DNA of 64,000 nucleotides from Hyaloscypha bicolor E (lineage: Eukaryota > Ascomycota > Leotiomycetes > Helotiales > Hyaloscyphaceae): contig NW_020194627.1 of assembly GCF_002865645.1 (NCBI RefSeq), positions 124,001 through 188,000 on the forward strand, in the 5' to 3' direction. The position numbers and the translations under genes are program-made. This document shows positions 19,690-32,528 of the stretch, one piece after another (within the stretch, counting starts at the first letter, position 1; every line of letters starts with the position of its first letter). The notes beneath the pieces were generated by a model. It was not told the DNA's origin and did not search any database. It saw only the letters and a list, made by a program, of their open reading frames with translations.

Positions 19690-20985
19690 CGGAATGAATG
19701 GAATAGGAATTGAGGCCCACACTTTGAGCTGCCGGTGAGCTCTCTTTCGCGCAAAGATCTGCACACGAAGCTGATTATATGCTTCCGAAAATACAAGGCA
19801 TTATTTTTATGTAAAAATCCGCTCACTTGAAAGACGAGAGAAGCGTTTGTTCGTGTCGAGTTGCGAAAGATCGAGAAATTATGACCGATGTGCTGTCCAC
19901 ACCAAGTAGCCCCAAGTGACACTGCATGTTAATAACCCCACTAATTGGTCCACCGTGCATGCTGCTAGCTAGCCTCCTATCGGTGGTGTGATAAATTCCT
20001 TCCGAGTTGCTCATGGACGAGCAAACCTTCTTTCATTGAACCTCCTACACTAGAATGTAGCAATGAAAGGGAAAGAACCTGAACGTTGGTTGACAATTCC
20101 GGCAACTACTTTCAGTCTCTCTTCCTCACAACGGATTCAGGATATATCATATGTCTTCCGGACTCCGGTAATTAGACAGAAAACGGGGCTTTAGCTATGT
20201 CATGGGATCCTTTAACATGCATTACCAAAGGTCTTCTTCTAGGGGCGCTAGAAATTGAGACGGCAAAGAGCTTTCTACTGTTCAGAACTTCATCTCCGGA
20301 ACTGGAACACAAATGTGTTACCACCATTTATCCCGGCTCTCCTCTGCGAAATTCTCCTCGACAATGACCCCGATAAAGTCAAGAGACACTCGAGCAACCT
20401 CCCTAGTATCGAGTTCAAAAACTCGGATGAATAGCTATCTAACGTATGAAGAATCGGTCTCCAGAAAGGCCATCTACGTGGACATAAAACTTGACGGTAT
20501 TACAAAGAGTCTTAACGGCATCAGTACCCGCCTATCCTTCTACCAAATGCGAGTCAAAATCAGCTTACGCTTCCTGGATTCTATCGAGGAGTCCGAGAAG
20601 TATTTCAGGCGGGATGATAATCTGGCCCCGTCCTAGCAACTTAAGGTTCGTTTGTCGTATATCAAGAATGAAAACATATCCCTGCTCTTAGGAATCCTCT
20701 TCAGTTAGAGAAAAGCATAGATCTAGCTAGAAGTGGACAATAAGACTTCGTTACCAATGCAAGTCGAGAGGTTTACTCGTATCCTTCTGCCTATATATTT
20801 ATTTCAAGCTAACTGGAGCCAAGTCTACAATCTTGTAGTGTAACGTGACAATAGATCTGATCCACCCCGTTCGTCAATACGAGCGATTGATCAATCGCGC
20901 GCTACGATTGATTAATCGGAAGCCTGATTAATTAATAGGGACGGGAATACGATTCGGGCTCTATAGTGGGTCCCGATTACCCAAC
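19690..20985. other. GC-normal spacer with possible gene relic
   Basis: No intact gene. A plus-strand stretch near 20330-20440 reads EILLDNDPDKVKRHSSNLPS in one frame and then hits stops, while another frame is open from 20313 to 20636 (107 codons). This looks like a frameshifted relic, but no family is recognised. A palindromic-looking end with repeated GATTGATTAATC lies at 20880-20935, beside the next AT-rich block. Confidence 0.3.
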
Positions 20986-23715
20986 CGGGTAATATTGAGG
21001 TCTCGGAAAGAGCAAAAATAGTATATATTAGAATACTTTATCTAAATTAAGCTTTATTATATATATTTCCCGCTTTATCAAGATACTCCCATAGCTAGCC
21101 TAGTCCTTTTTAGTATTTTTATACCTACTTAATTACCTAGTTCTCCTTCTCTAGCTCTATTCTCATATATTTACTTAGTAGCTATTATTTTCTTTACTTT
21201 CTCAGATATTCTTCTAGCCTTCTGAACTAACGAAATTAAATCCCGATTATTCTCCTATATTACTATTTTGGAAAGAGTAATTTTATCTTTTTTATAAGCT
21301 ATACTAGTAATAGGCAAATTGGAATGGGTTACTTATAAAGTAATTTTATTAAGAATATTATATGGCCAGAGAATTATAAGCTTGCTATATTTAGTAATTG
21401 ACTAGTAATTCTATTTTTAATTAGCTTTTATTAAAAGTATATTCTTATAAATTATATATCTTTAAAGTCTTTCTAGAACTCTTACTAGAATCTTTACTAT
21501 TTCTATACTAAATTAATATTATTTTAGAATCTATAAAATTATAATCTCTTAAATATTATATTTAAGAGCTTTAGTACTTGCCCTTTTTACTATATTCTTT
21601 TATTATTTTCTTATATATTCTATAATTTTCTTAGTTAGTTTAGATAAAATTATCTCTTTAGCTATTTTCTTTTATTTTGCTTTTTTATTAATAAATAAGC
21701 TATTTTTTCTATTCTTTCTAAAAATACTACTTTTATTAATATTAACTTCTTTTCTTATAATTCCTAGAGCCCTAAAGGCTATATATATATAGCAAGTACT
21801 TTTCTTATAGTTTAGGAAATTAGTAAGTAGCTTTTATTTAAACTAAACCTCATATAATATATTATTTTTAGAAAGAGCTAATATAGCTATAATATTAATT
21901 ACTTATATTTATAATTAAATACTAGTATTTACTTATATAGCCTGTAATTATTTCTTAAAGATTTAATTAGTAATTTTAATAGAGCCCTAAGATTAGAAAT
22001 AATAATTTTTATTTCTTTCTCTTTATAAATCTTAATTGCTTTTTTTTTTAAATTTACTCTTATTATTATAGGCTAAAATAGTAATATTATAGTAGGGATT
22101 TTACTCCTATTGGTCACGTGGTTCTGTCATGTGACCTCCGGACATCCGTACAGTCCGCAGTCCGCTTATATTACCCCTCTCTCCTTTATAGTTCTTAGAA
22201 ATCAACCAACCTTCACTCTCTAATTTCACGTCTCACTCGTACGCTGTGATCCCACGCTGTGGAAGCCCATTCTACTCAATATATTACTACTTGTTTTATA
22301 TCCCTATTATAATATATCTATTATTATTTAGCTATTGTGGTACGGCAGGCCGTACTCGTCAAAAATCATGTCGTTTTGGCGGTTTTGAGGTTTAGGTCAC
22401 ATGGCAAAGGCCGCGGCCTTTTGCACGTGACTTGCGGAAATCACATAAGAAAGCTGGTTTTTCTGTAGACTTAGAGAATAATCCTTTATGAGTATTCAAT
22501 CAATTGAGCTTTTGCATACTGTATACTGTTCATGCTTTACTGTTTATGCTTTTGATTTATTGTTTTGCTGTCAAGTCACGTTTTGCGCTCTGGTGTACTT
22601 TATGTGGGTTTTTGTCTTGTCGCAGTTTCCCTCCCACACTATTTAATAAGCTTATTTATAGCTTTATTTATAATTTCAGTTTTAAGACTATAGATTCAAA
22701 TAAACTTAAAAAAATAGTATTTTAATTACTAGATTTATATATATATTCTTTATCTAGATTATACTATAATAATATTAGTAAATAGTATAAATAAAAATTA
22801 TTAGAATTTCCTAGAAATTTTCTAGGAAAATTATAAAAACTATAAAAATTATAAAAATAATAACAAAAGCTTAAAAATATAAGAAATATAGAAATATAGG
22901 AAATATATACTAGTCAAAATAATAAGATTAAATAGATATAATTCTCGTATTATTCTTTTAAATCTTTTTCTTATTATAATAAGTATAATAAGTATTTATT
23001 TAAATATAATTATTACGAAATAGGCTATATTAAATTCGTCTTATATATTTAAATATAATATTAGAGGCTATTATATAATTAATATAAAAATAAATAAATT
23101 TAAAGAAATATTTACTTATAAATAGTAATTAAAATCTTAAAAGTATTATTATAATAAAGAATATACCGGGCTAGAAAAATCTTATTATAATAAGTGTTAT
23201 AGTATTTTTTATAATATATCTAATTATTCTAAAATTTATATAATTAGGATTTATATTTAATATTAGTCTAATAATACTTTTCTATTTTAGTTCTATTAAG
23301 AAGTAAAGTATTAGAATTTTATAATTATTATCTAATATTTATATATTTCCTAATAATAAGAATTTGATTTTTTAATTTTTTAATAAGCCTTTAATTTCAT
23401 ATAGCTTTATTTTTAGTAAATTAGTATTTATAGTACTTATAATATAAACTATATCTAGAAAATAAAAGAGTAAAGGCCCTATATATATCTAGAAGCTTTA
23501 GAGAAGTATTTTTATTTCTATTTTTATTTCCTTTAATACCTAGAAAAAAAATTAAATAAACTATATAATATTATAGGTATAATATAAATAAGTAAAATAT
23601 AAGCAAAATAAGAAAATTAGACTTAAGGATATATTTAGTATTAAATATTAGAAATCTATATTATAGTATAAAGAATAAGGCTTAAGCGAAATAAAGAATA
23701 TAGAATTACGAATTG
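20986..23715. other. AT-rich, RIP-like blocks (decayed repeats)
   Basis: Two strongly AT-rich blocks (about 20990-22090 and 22660-23715) flank a GC-normal island at 22100-22650. On the minus strand near 21160-21310 a frame reads LVQKARRISEKVKKII with stops around it, suggesting a decayed coding element of unknown type. The island has a polypyrimidine-rich stretch and GGTCACGTGGTT. ORFs such as 22504-22725 are not credible. No terminal repeats were found. Confidence 0.5.
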
Positions 23716-23726
23716 TATTAGCATCT

Positions 23727-24000
23727 ATGAAGATCGCCGAAACTGCAAAGGACGACAGCTCCGCTATAAGAACGCTTGCTCTGATGAGTATTGCGTTCCT
23801 CCCTGTGACTTTCATTGCCGTGAGTTACCAATATTTTCTATTTCTAAATGCCGTTAGGAGTAAGCTTATTCTCGCAGAGTCTTTCTTTTCTATGGGTATG
23901 TTCGATTGGTCAGCTAAGGCTGGAAGCTCCGTTATATTAGAACAATCACCTGAGCAAGATCTGTCAATCTTTACATTTTTTTGGCTTCCTACTTTCTAGT
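23727..24000 (+). pseudogene. C-terminal fragment of a CorA-like (Mg2+ transporter-type) protein
   Basis: The reading KIAETAKDDSSAIRTLALMS-IAFLPVTFIA followed by SFFSMGMFDW is the conserved end of fungal CorA-like membrane proteins: a helix, the FLPxTF turn and the first membrane segment. A 60-nt intron (23820-23879, GTGAGT...CAGAG) fits between FIA and SFF. Everything upstream has been replaced by AT-rich RIP sequence, and the second membrane helix is cut short at a stop (24000). Clearly a remnant. Confidence 0.6.
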
Positions 24001-24036
24001 CAAATATAGTCACTCTGACCTCTATTCTCGCATCAC

Positions 24037-24062
24037 ATTTTCGTCAAGTTTGACGAAAATGC
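24037..24062. repeat. 12-bp perfect inverted repeat
   Basis: CATTTTCGTCAA, 2-nt loop GT, TTGACGAAAATG. It lies between the CorA relic and the hAT element; it may be the end of a lost small element. Function unknown. Confidence 0.6.
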
Positions 24063-24112
24063 TCAAAGAGCCGATTCAAGTTCCTAGATCCTAAAATAGA
24101 CACCTTCCAAAA

Positions 24113-26961
24113 CAGGGTAGGGAATAGTGTGACCTCAGTCCAGTGCCACCGCGGTGGTGTAGTGTAATATAGCTGTAGTGTAGTTTAGTGCGGATATACT
24201 AAACCGCGGTGGGTGCGGTGCAACTGCGGTTACACCGTGGTGCAACCGCAGTTTAAGGGGCAGTCTCGCTTAAAATTAGTTAAGGATATCAAGTGACTTA
24301 TAATAGATAGAATATATTCAAACCTCAATGTAATTAAATAATTCTTTTATTATTAGAAAATATAGATCTAGGGCTTTCAAATGGATTAAACATTATAATT
24401 TTAGGTATGGTGGTTGTGGAAATATAGTTAAGTGCTTAATCGGGAATTCTTGAAGTTATTTACCGAGTTCTTGTTCCGGCACCGGGAGAGAATTTTTTCT
24501 TTAATTCTAGCCTCTCTTGAATTCCTCTCAATCAGAACGCGTCCTATTAATCAACCACTATGCAAATATGCCTCCAAAGGCCCAATCGAGACTCCCTTTT
24601 GGGAAAACCACTTAATCAAGCTCTTCCAATAAGAGAAATTCGTCAGTAATCGACCTAGAAGCCTCCGAGATTAATAGCCAAGCCTCTATAAATTCGACTC
24701 TAGCTCCTCCCGAAATATCGAATTCTCCTCCCGAAACCTTTGAACCCCTCCAAAAGCCCCCGAATAAGAAGACTCTATATACGTCCTAGGTATTTAAGTG
24801 GATGAGAGGGACAGATAATATGCAGTACGTGTTTTATAATATAGCTGGTAAGGAGGAGTGGCGTTATTGATTTTGCTTACAAAATTACTAAATCAGTGGT
24901 GGGACTAGTACTATTAGGGCCCATTTGGATATACATAATATTAAGAAGGACTCCTCTGCAGATACTAAGGCCAAGAATGTCCAAATCGCAATCGAAGAAG
25001 CTATTGAATCAGCGGCTCAGAACCTTCAAAAGCGTAGACGACTAAATAATTCGGACGGTAGCGAAATACCCCTTAATAGAGACGTTCTTGAGGTTCTTTA
25101 TATCAAGTTTATTGCAGCTTGCAATATACTACTACGCTTAGTAGAGTGCCCCGAATTTAGAGCCTTGCTTTCATACCTTAATTCTAATATCGATTAATGG
25201 CTCCCAATAGCCCATAAGACGGTACGAACCTGGGTTATATGGCAATTTGAGATTAAGAAGGGAAAGATTAAGATACGCCTTTAGAACTCTAAGACTAAGA
25301 TCCACTTATCCCTTAATATTTGGACTTTACCAAGTAATAAGCCGATCTTTGGTATTATTACTTACTATATATCTGATACGGGGGTACTAGAGCGGGTTAT
25401 ACTTGCTATAAAGGAAATAGAAGGCAATTATAGCGGATTAAACCTTATACTAGTTCTTATGGACGTAATTAGGGACTGGGGAATCGCACTAAAGCTGGGG
25501 TATATAGTAATAGATAATGCAAGTAATAATAATATGATAATACTAGTACTCTCGACAGGTACGTGTTTTATATAGGAATTATATAGGTATTGGCTAATTT
25601 TGACAGAATTACTTTATGAGTATAGCATAATCTATGACCCTGTTACCTATAGAATTCGATACCAAGGCCATATAATTAACCTATCTATTAACTTCTTTAT
25701 TTATGTTACGGATAAGGAGAATCTGGAGAAGGAAGAAGAGCCTGGAAAGCTTAAGCAAACGCTAAAGGAGATTGATTAATGGCGGAAATATGGACCGATT
25801 AGCAAGCTATATAATATTATTATTAATATCTAAAGTAGTACCTAAAAGATATAGGAATTTATAATATTAAGCAAGCAAAATCGCCCGGTACGAGATAATA
25901 AGATATACTGGAATTCTATAGCACGAATAATCAAGAAGGCTATTATATTCCCGGTTTACGAAGCTATTAACCTATATATTAAATGCCATTAATTAGATAA
26001 GGTTGGAGAAGACGAGCTTTTAGAAGAGGATTAGGCTACTTTATGTAATATTTACGAGCTCCTGGATTAACTTGCCCAAACCATACTTATACTAGAGTTC
26101 TCGGTATCTATATTAGATAATGTCTTACCTGTAATGGATTTTATTCTTGAGCTTTTTGAGCAAGGGAAAGCCCGATATAAGAAGGATAATACTATAGTAT
26201 TAATATATAATTCCGGGTGGGCAAAGATAGAGAAGTACTATAATATGACTAAAGAGAGTCCTGCTTATATTGCCGCTATTATTTTGGACCCTAATTTGAA
26301 ATGGAAGTATGTGGAGACTAATTAGAAGCATAAGTGGGTTCCAAAGGCGAGAGCTATAATAAAAGACCTTTAGGAAAAGTATAAACCTGATCCTTAACGA
26401 TCCCAATCGACTACTACGCTATTAACTGAAGCTTCTACTCAGAATGCCTTTAGCCAGTAGAAGAAACGTTACCAAGGAATACCAAACCTTGAGGACGAAT
26501 ATAAGAGATACTGTATAGCTAAGTATACGTACGATATTAATTTAAGAGTATGGTGATTGGAAAAGACTTAGCAAACTAGCTATCCTAATCTTAGCCGTAT
26601 GGCATTAGATATCTTAAGTATTCCTGCTATATTAGCTGACCCTGAGCGTCTGTTTTCTAGCGCCAAGTTACTAATTTCGGATCTACGGAATAAGCTCGGT
26701 ATGGATATTATTAAGGCCTTTGAGTGCTTGAAATCATGGTATAAGATCAAGGGATGGGAAGCTAAATCAGAGTGGTTGGAGAAAATTATTGATATTAAAG
26801 CTGGTTTGAGCTTGTAAAGTCACGTGAAACTGGCAAACTACGGTTTAAACTACGGTTTTGAGGATATAATCGTAGTTTAGTTTAGTGGAGAGACCCCTTA
26901 GTTTAGTTTACTTAAATTGCACCGTAGTTTGAAACCGCAGTTTGCACTATGCCCTACACTG
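24113..26961 (+). mobile_element. complete but inactivated hAT DNA transposon (2849 bp)
   Basis: Ends are CAGGGTAGGGAATAGTG (left) and, read inward from the right, CAGTGTAGGGCATAGTG: a terminal inverted repeat with few mismatches. Both sides carry the identical 8-bp target duplication TTCCAAAA (24105-24112 and 26962-26969), the hallmark of hAT insertion. Both subterminal regions hold repeated ACTGCGGTT / AACCGCAGT-like motifs and CCACCGCGGTGG, probable transposase-binding sites. The interior carries a degraded transposase. Its right end is 154 bp from the NO VEIN-like gene's stop codon. Confidence 0.93.
24787..26817 (+). pseudogene. hAT transposase, RIP-inactivated
   Basis: One plus-strand frame reads through the element with about a dozen stops. 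Near the start is FKWMRG...WRY-FC...IRAHLDIHNI, a BED-type zinc finger (Cys and His ligands visible). An open stretch follows at 24925-25197, then the central catalytic region. The C-terminus (26599-26817) is ALDILSIPAILADPERLFSS followed by DLRNKLG and FECLKSW, the hAT dimerisation domain. Stops such as TGA and TAA at conserved positions fit C-to-T RIP changes. Confidence 0.85.
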
Positions 26962-27115
26962 TTCCAAAATATATCCATTATTCTATCCACGGTATAAGTT
27001 GGTTTTACATAGATCCCCTGACCCCGCCTGATCATCTCCGTTCATTTCGTGAGCTTGACATAACGATAGTCTCTCTGTATAAGAGCAAGCATAGTGCCTC
27101 TCAGCACTCTTCAAA

Positions 27116-30100
27116 TCAATGTCCGTCACCAGTCGGAGGCACCACAGAGTAAGACTCCGATGTGAATAAGAGCTCACCTCTATCCTCCATTCCAGCCGGA
27201 TCAACATAAAGTCGCATATCAATTTTATCCTTGTTGAGATTGAAAACGCGAAGGATTATATAGACTTCAGCTGATGCTTGAACACCCAGTCTCATATCTT
27301 GCATCTAAATTCTCGTCAGCCTAGAAGCAGTGTAATTTTCGGACAGCAAATATACTCTTTTGTATTGACTCTTGCTCAAAAAGAGCCGAGTGGCACATTC
27401 TTTTGTTGTCGACTTCACTTCGAGGTAGTACTTTGGCTTCGCACGAGCCCAAATAGACGTATCCAGGTAACCATTCGCGATTAGAAGCTGTGTAAATTCT
27501 CCTTCAGTATCATCGTATGTAATATCCGCCGTCTCCGGTTCTCGCCACGGTTCCATGTCGCTGTAATTCTCATGGACAGTAACATACTTGCGGATTCTGC
27601 TCTGCCAGTTATCGCGACAGAATCCAGGGAGAGAAGTCTCGAGGCGGGAGAGAATTTCAAATGCCTATACATGTCAGAACTCTGCCTAAACTCTGTGGTT
27701 TTTGTACACATGTAAAGCTCTCCAGCAGCTCCAACTTTCATATCATGAGCAAGTTGGTTCTCATTCCGGACTCCGAAAGGTAGATCGTAATTGTCCACTT
27801 CTCTTGTCGCCTCTACCGGAAGAGCGTTCAAGAGTTCGCCGAGATTGAAAGCTCCCTGGGATGGAAACGCTCCTCTTTTATTCCTTGCTGCAGTGATGAT
27901 ATTGTTGAGTAGTCGTCGATACTCCACTTGGTTACCCCCAGGCGTAAATGGGCGCCGTGCATTCTCTGGAAAGGCCGGCTCGGGGCTTGTTCTTGGGGGA
28001 CTGTCAAAGAGCTGAATTGGTTGTGATGGAACACTTGAATGATAAGTTGCTTGGTGCGTAGAAGTCGCAGGGATAGAGAAGTTGGTGCTTCGAGCGGGTG
28101 AGGCACTAGTTCCAGGAGTTGTAATTCCTGCCTGCGTTCCTGATCCAACCGATGCGTTTTCGCTTTCCGCGTTATGCTGTTGATCAATACCTGGACTAAG
28201 CCAGACGTCGTCCGGAGGCGGTTGCTGGAGCACTTCTTCATATTGATCAGGATATGGTACTGGGATAATACCAGCCTCCTCTAGTACCAAGTTGACGACC
28301 TCGTCGCTAGACGCGAAGATTGCGGTAATGATCGAAACAGCTCTTGAATCAAACGCCAATGTAGAATTGCTGTCGACTTCCCCCATCATGGTCTCGTTGA
28401 ATAGCTTCGTGGGAAGTAGCCGAAGATAACAGATCTCTTGATCCTTTGAATCTTTTGGAACATATATGTTCAAACCCTCCGGTCCTTCTTCAACGTGAAG
28501 CTTTGTTTTGCTGACTTCGACGATAACGGTTTCACCAAGAAGGGTATACTGAAGACTTCCAATTATACCATCCGTTTCATAAACTTTTGTTTTAAGAAGC
28601 AATTGGTAGAGAGTTTGGCTGTCGTTCTTGGTCTTAGGGCTGCCGAAGTGTGTCGCACAGCTACAAATATCAGCCGAGGATCTTTTCAAGGCGAGAAACT
28701 GAGCACCTACCGGGAGAGCGCATAAGCACGTCGTCGCAGATGTCTAGTCCTCTTGGCGCTTGGCTCTGGAAGAATGCCTTGGAAGGAAGATTTTTCAATC
28801 ACAACCTCAGACAAGTATCCGCCGACCTCCATACCCCGACAAAAATGGCTCCAGAGCCCGGATTTCTTTGAGAGTAAAATCGAGAAAGTCTAACTTCCCA
28901 TCAAATGCATCAGCCCAGAGTTGACGGTCAATAATCGAGAACCTCGCCAGCCTTGTCCACAGCTCAATGCTCCCGTTTGTCTTCCTTACAGGGAATATTT
29001 TAGACCCGCGCAACCTGGCCAAGTCCTCTGTGGTCGGAGCAAACGTATTGATTTGCCAAATAAGACTCTTGATATCATTGGTGGATGGTGAGGATTGTGC
29101 GACTCGTTTGAGTTCTTCAACAAGCAAACGCAAATCGGGGATTTTGACCTTAAGCACTCCTACAAACAAGTCCTTCAAATCTTTATACTGCCCACTGATA
29201 GTACTCCTGCCTGGCACTTGAGCGTCTTTTGACCACAGGCACGTTGATGGAGCAGCCCAGTCTTGACCCAGCATATCGTAGATCAGCGCATCTTTTTCGA
29301 AAGAAGCCCTAGAGTTCGACAAGTCAGTAGAGATTTCACGGCCAGTCATGAGGTTTTCATTTCTTACAAGATCGCTTCCAATTCTTCTGACCCCAGATCC
29401 GCTGACATTCTCTGGAGGCGAAGGTAGATATCTTGAACAGCTATTGTGTCTGGTTTATTTTCTGCTTTCATCGCTCCGAGCTCGGAAACCAAATCGACCC
29501 AAGAAACGTCTTCAATATCGAGAGTGTTTTGAAAGAAAACTGTAAGTATGGGAGTGTTAAGATGTGACAAGGAAGGGAGTAAAGCCCATAATTTTGTCAT
29601 GTAGTCCGGTCCATCCCAACGGCAACGTCCCGAATAAGTCCAAGTGGGCAGCATTTTCGGACAGGACAGTGCTAGTACGAGGTCGTTATCCCATATAAAA
29701 TCCCTAAAGTATGACCTAGTAAGCATCTAGGATGAATCGTAGATGCGGGAAGGAGGAAAACGAAAGACAATTCATACCTGACTCTTTTTATATCCTCATT
29801 CGAAGTGCTCGAGACCCAGATCTCCCGCTGAATGACTTCGTATAATTCATATCGAAATGGACCGTTCGATAACTTGCAGTAATACAGTATCTGCAACCAG
29901 AAATCAAGGCCACCCTCGATGCCAACGTGAAACGCACTCAAAAATTTCCATCCTTCGATATTCGGTTCATTTTCCAGTTTCAAGAAAGGGAATTTCTGTG
30001 TGTCGAGAAACTCGCCACATCTGACTGTAAGCGTCTCCGATGGAATGAAAGTCTCTTTTAACGCAATTGAGCCAATGTTTGTGCCAGGAACCAGAGTGTC

Positions 30101-32528
30101 AGAGATTTTCGATGCCAAGCCAGTACTCATCACCGTCGCGTAGGAAGCCCAATGTGCCTTCAATGTTCCCAACAACTTCTCCGGACGTGCTTCAATAATG
30201 TACCGGAAAATTGGTGACAGTTGCGTAGGATCTTTGGAATCCACAAGCCGTGGATGGTTTAATATACCAACGGATTCTTGTAACCAGGCCTTGAATGGGA
30301 GGTGGGATCCACCACGTTTTACCGGAAGAAGCTCAATTCGCTTGCAATAATCGGGACGGATGAAAGAGCCGACAATGCCACTGTTGTATGGCTTTATCTC
30401 CAGGACCGATCCCATCAGCTCTTGGAGACCATATTCCTCATCACTTTGAAAATACAAGTCTTCCTCATCGTGAATTCGATGATCCCGATGGTTAAATACC
30501 CATAGAGAAGTTGATTCGCGGAGCTTAACTGCTGTTCCAGGAGGACAGGTCGAGTAAAGAAAATGGAGATCTTTCAAAGATGTTTCGAAGTCGATGGAAG
30601 AGCTTTCTTTCTTATAGCGTGCTAGTATGAGTGCTCTGATGTCTTGGATCGAGGCAGATTTAACACCAATGGTGACAAAAGCTTTTTCCTCGTCGGGTTC
30701 GTGGTAGCTTTTTCATCGACAATTCTTAATCCAAGATAGCTTGGGATTATTATCCCATCAGTGTGAGGGAAGAATACAGCGCCCTCGGTGATTGCTGTCC
30801 ACTTCCCATTTTGCAGTGGGATACATGCTAGTCCTCGGACCCAATCCGGTCCCTTAGTTTTCCATTTCTCCTCAAAAGGTCGCAGCAAAAGTTTCGCGGT
30901 CCTCGTGTGCCAGTCCTCATTTGTTTCTGGTGATTTGAACCTGGACCCGGAACTTGGCTGTTCCAAATCGTGTCGGAAACGTTCCATTACAGAACCAAAG
31001 CCAAGCACACCTAGGCCCAGGCTGACGAGAGCCGCTATATCTTCCTGTTGGTATTCTGATGCAAGATACATTTCCTCGTCCAAATCAGGAACAAGAGCAT
31101 TACCGAATTCATCTGTAAAGTCCTCCCCGATTTGCTTCAACTGACTGATGGGCCGAAGAGGGCCATGGCTGTGTCCACGTAAGACTGCACGCCCCTTGAG
31201 GAGCTCGTGGATCTTGTCTTTCAGGCGCTCCCAGAAAGTGTTGGAAATCTTCCCTGGGATATATCGCGGCCACTTATACTGAAGGGTAGGGTGATTGCAA
31301 AATTGACACACAGCGTCCAGAAATGCTTCAGCTATGCCGTCGAGGATGTCTTTGTTTCGGTGGCTTTCCATCACATCCTGCCGACTGGCCTGTGTAACGA
31401 AGTCGGATTGAATAAGAAACTACAAGTTGTTAGTCTTGTATACATATGAAGCTCAGATTCACTTAACGGAAAACCCAAAGTCCTCGATAGGAAGGTAAGC
31501 ATAAACCTTCTGGGGACCAATAATGGGTTCGGATTCGCCATCGAGGGGGAACGCAAGCACTACTTCTGCAGTATCACAGTCTCGCTGTTCATCCAGTGGT
31601 AGATCCTTCAGTAGTTTCCGCGTAATGTGGTAGTGCTTCAAAGACGCCTGTGGATGCTCGGAACCTTTACGGTGGACCTTGCTTAAAGTTGCCTGTCTGG
31701 AGGATTCGTCTAGAGTGCAGGAGAATGTGGTAGACTCTGCACTCTTTCCAGCGAAGTCGATTTTGTCAATCGTAATTGTCCCAAGCTTGTTCAAAAAGAG
31801 GAGAAAAGTGTCAGGGAGAGTATCGAATTGCGAAAGTAGTTCCGGATAGTCCAATGTATCGAGGAGGGTTAATGTCATACGGGTCAAAGGATTTGGCAAA
31901 GCTACCTCGGCAGGTTCCCACACTGGAGTTACCAAGCCCATCCCCCGCGCTCCCGGTGGATGCTCGAAGAAGAAGGAAAAGGGGCCTGATTGGATATGAA
32001 CTTTTGATGCGACCATAAAGACGGATTTGAATCCGATGCCTTTTTCGCCAATATACTGCTGCGCGCCAGCTCTTTTCTTAGTGCTCTGTCCGACCTTGCA
32101 TATTGCTACAACATTTTCGGTGGTAAATCCATCTTCATTGGAATCGATAACTATCTTGTTGCGATATACCGTAAACTTGATATAGGGCTCAGCACCGCTG
32201 GAGATAGCTCTCCTATAATCATTGTCTTCGGCATTTTGGATCAATTCAAAAACGAATCGAGCTTGGCTCTTGTAGAGGTTCGTTGCTAGTCTATGCAATT
32301 GTCAAGAATTGCTAATAGACCTTAACAGGGTGCATACGTTCTGACTGCAATCCCAAGGCTTTCTTGGAGCATATCTATCGCTTCAAGAGCTTCCTGATCG
32401 CTCGCATCACGCGCTCTCTGACTGATCCATCCATAACCACGTGCGATCCGTTGGACAAGCTGCTGGGCCTCCGCCGAAGATATGAGATCGTTGGTTGGCA
32501 TCGAAGTAGCGTTTCTATTCAGTGGCAA
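27116..32528 (-). pseudogene. NO VEIN/sacsin-like HATPase with DUF3883-type C-terminus, three lesions
   Basis: Nine exons: 32528-32338, 32290-31468, 31419-29778, 29715-29368, 29308-28711, 28660-27712, 27664-27356, 27304-27116 (exon 3 counts twice if split at its frameshift). The summed length, about 1,680 aa, equals the usual size of these fungal proteins. N-terminus: GWISQRARDAS, then an HSP90-type ATPase fold (ELIQNAEDN, DSNEDGF, GEKGIGFKSVF). C-terminus: NOV-type nuclease-like domain with YYLEVKSTT and VYIILRVFNL. Lesions: a one-base loss near 30664-30672 (before GVKSASIQDIRAL), a frameshift near 28818-28830 (before YLSEVVIEK), and intron 27665-27711 whose donor reads AT instead of GT. Small final intron 27305-27355 has branch GCTGAC. 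Role of the family in fungi is unclear (chaperone or defence-like). Assembly error cannot be excluded. Confidence 0.82.

Noticed and set aside
19450..19764. ORFs of about 100 codons on both strands
   Set aside because: Explained by the 36-bp tandem repeat, whose unit length keeps frames open.
22504..22725. ORF of 73 codons at the edge of an AT-rich block
   Set aside because: Composition follows base bias, no start context or motif.
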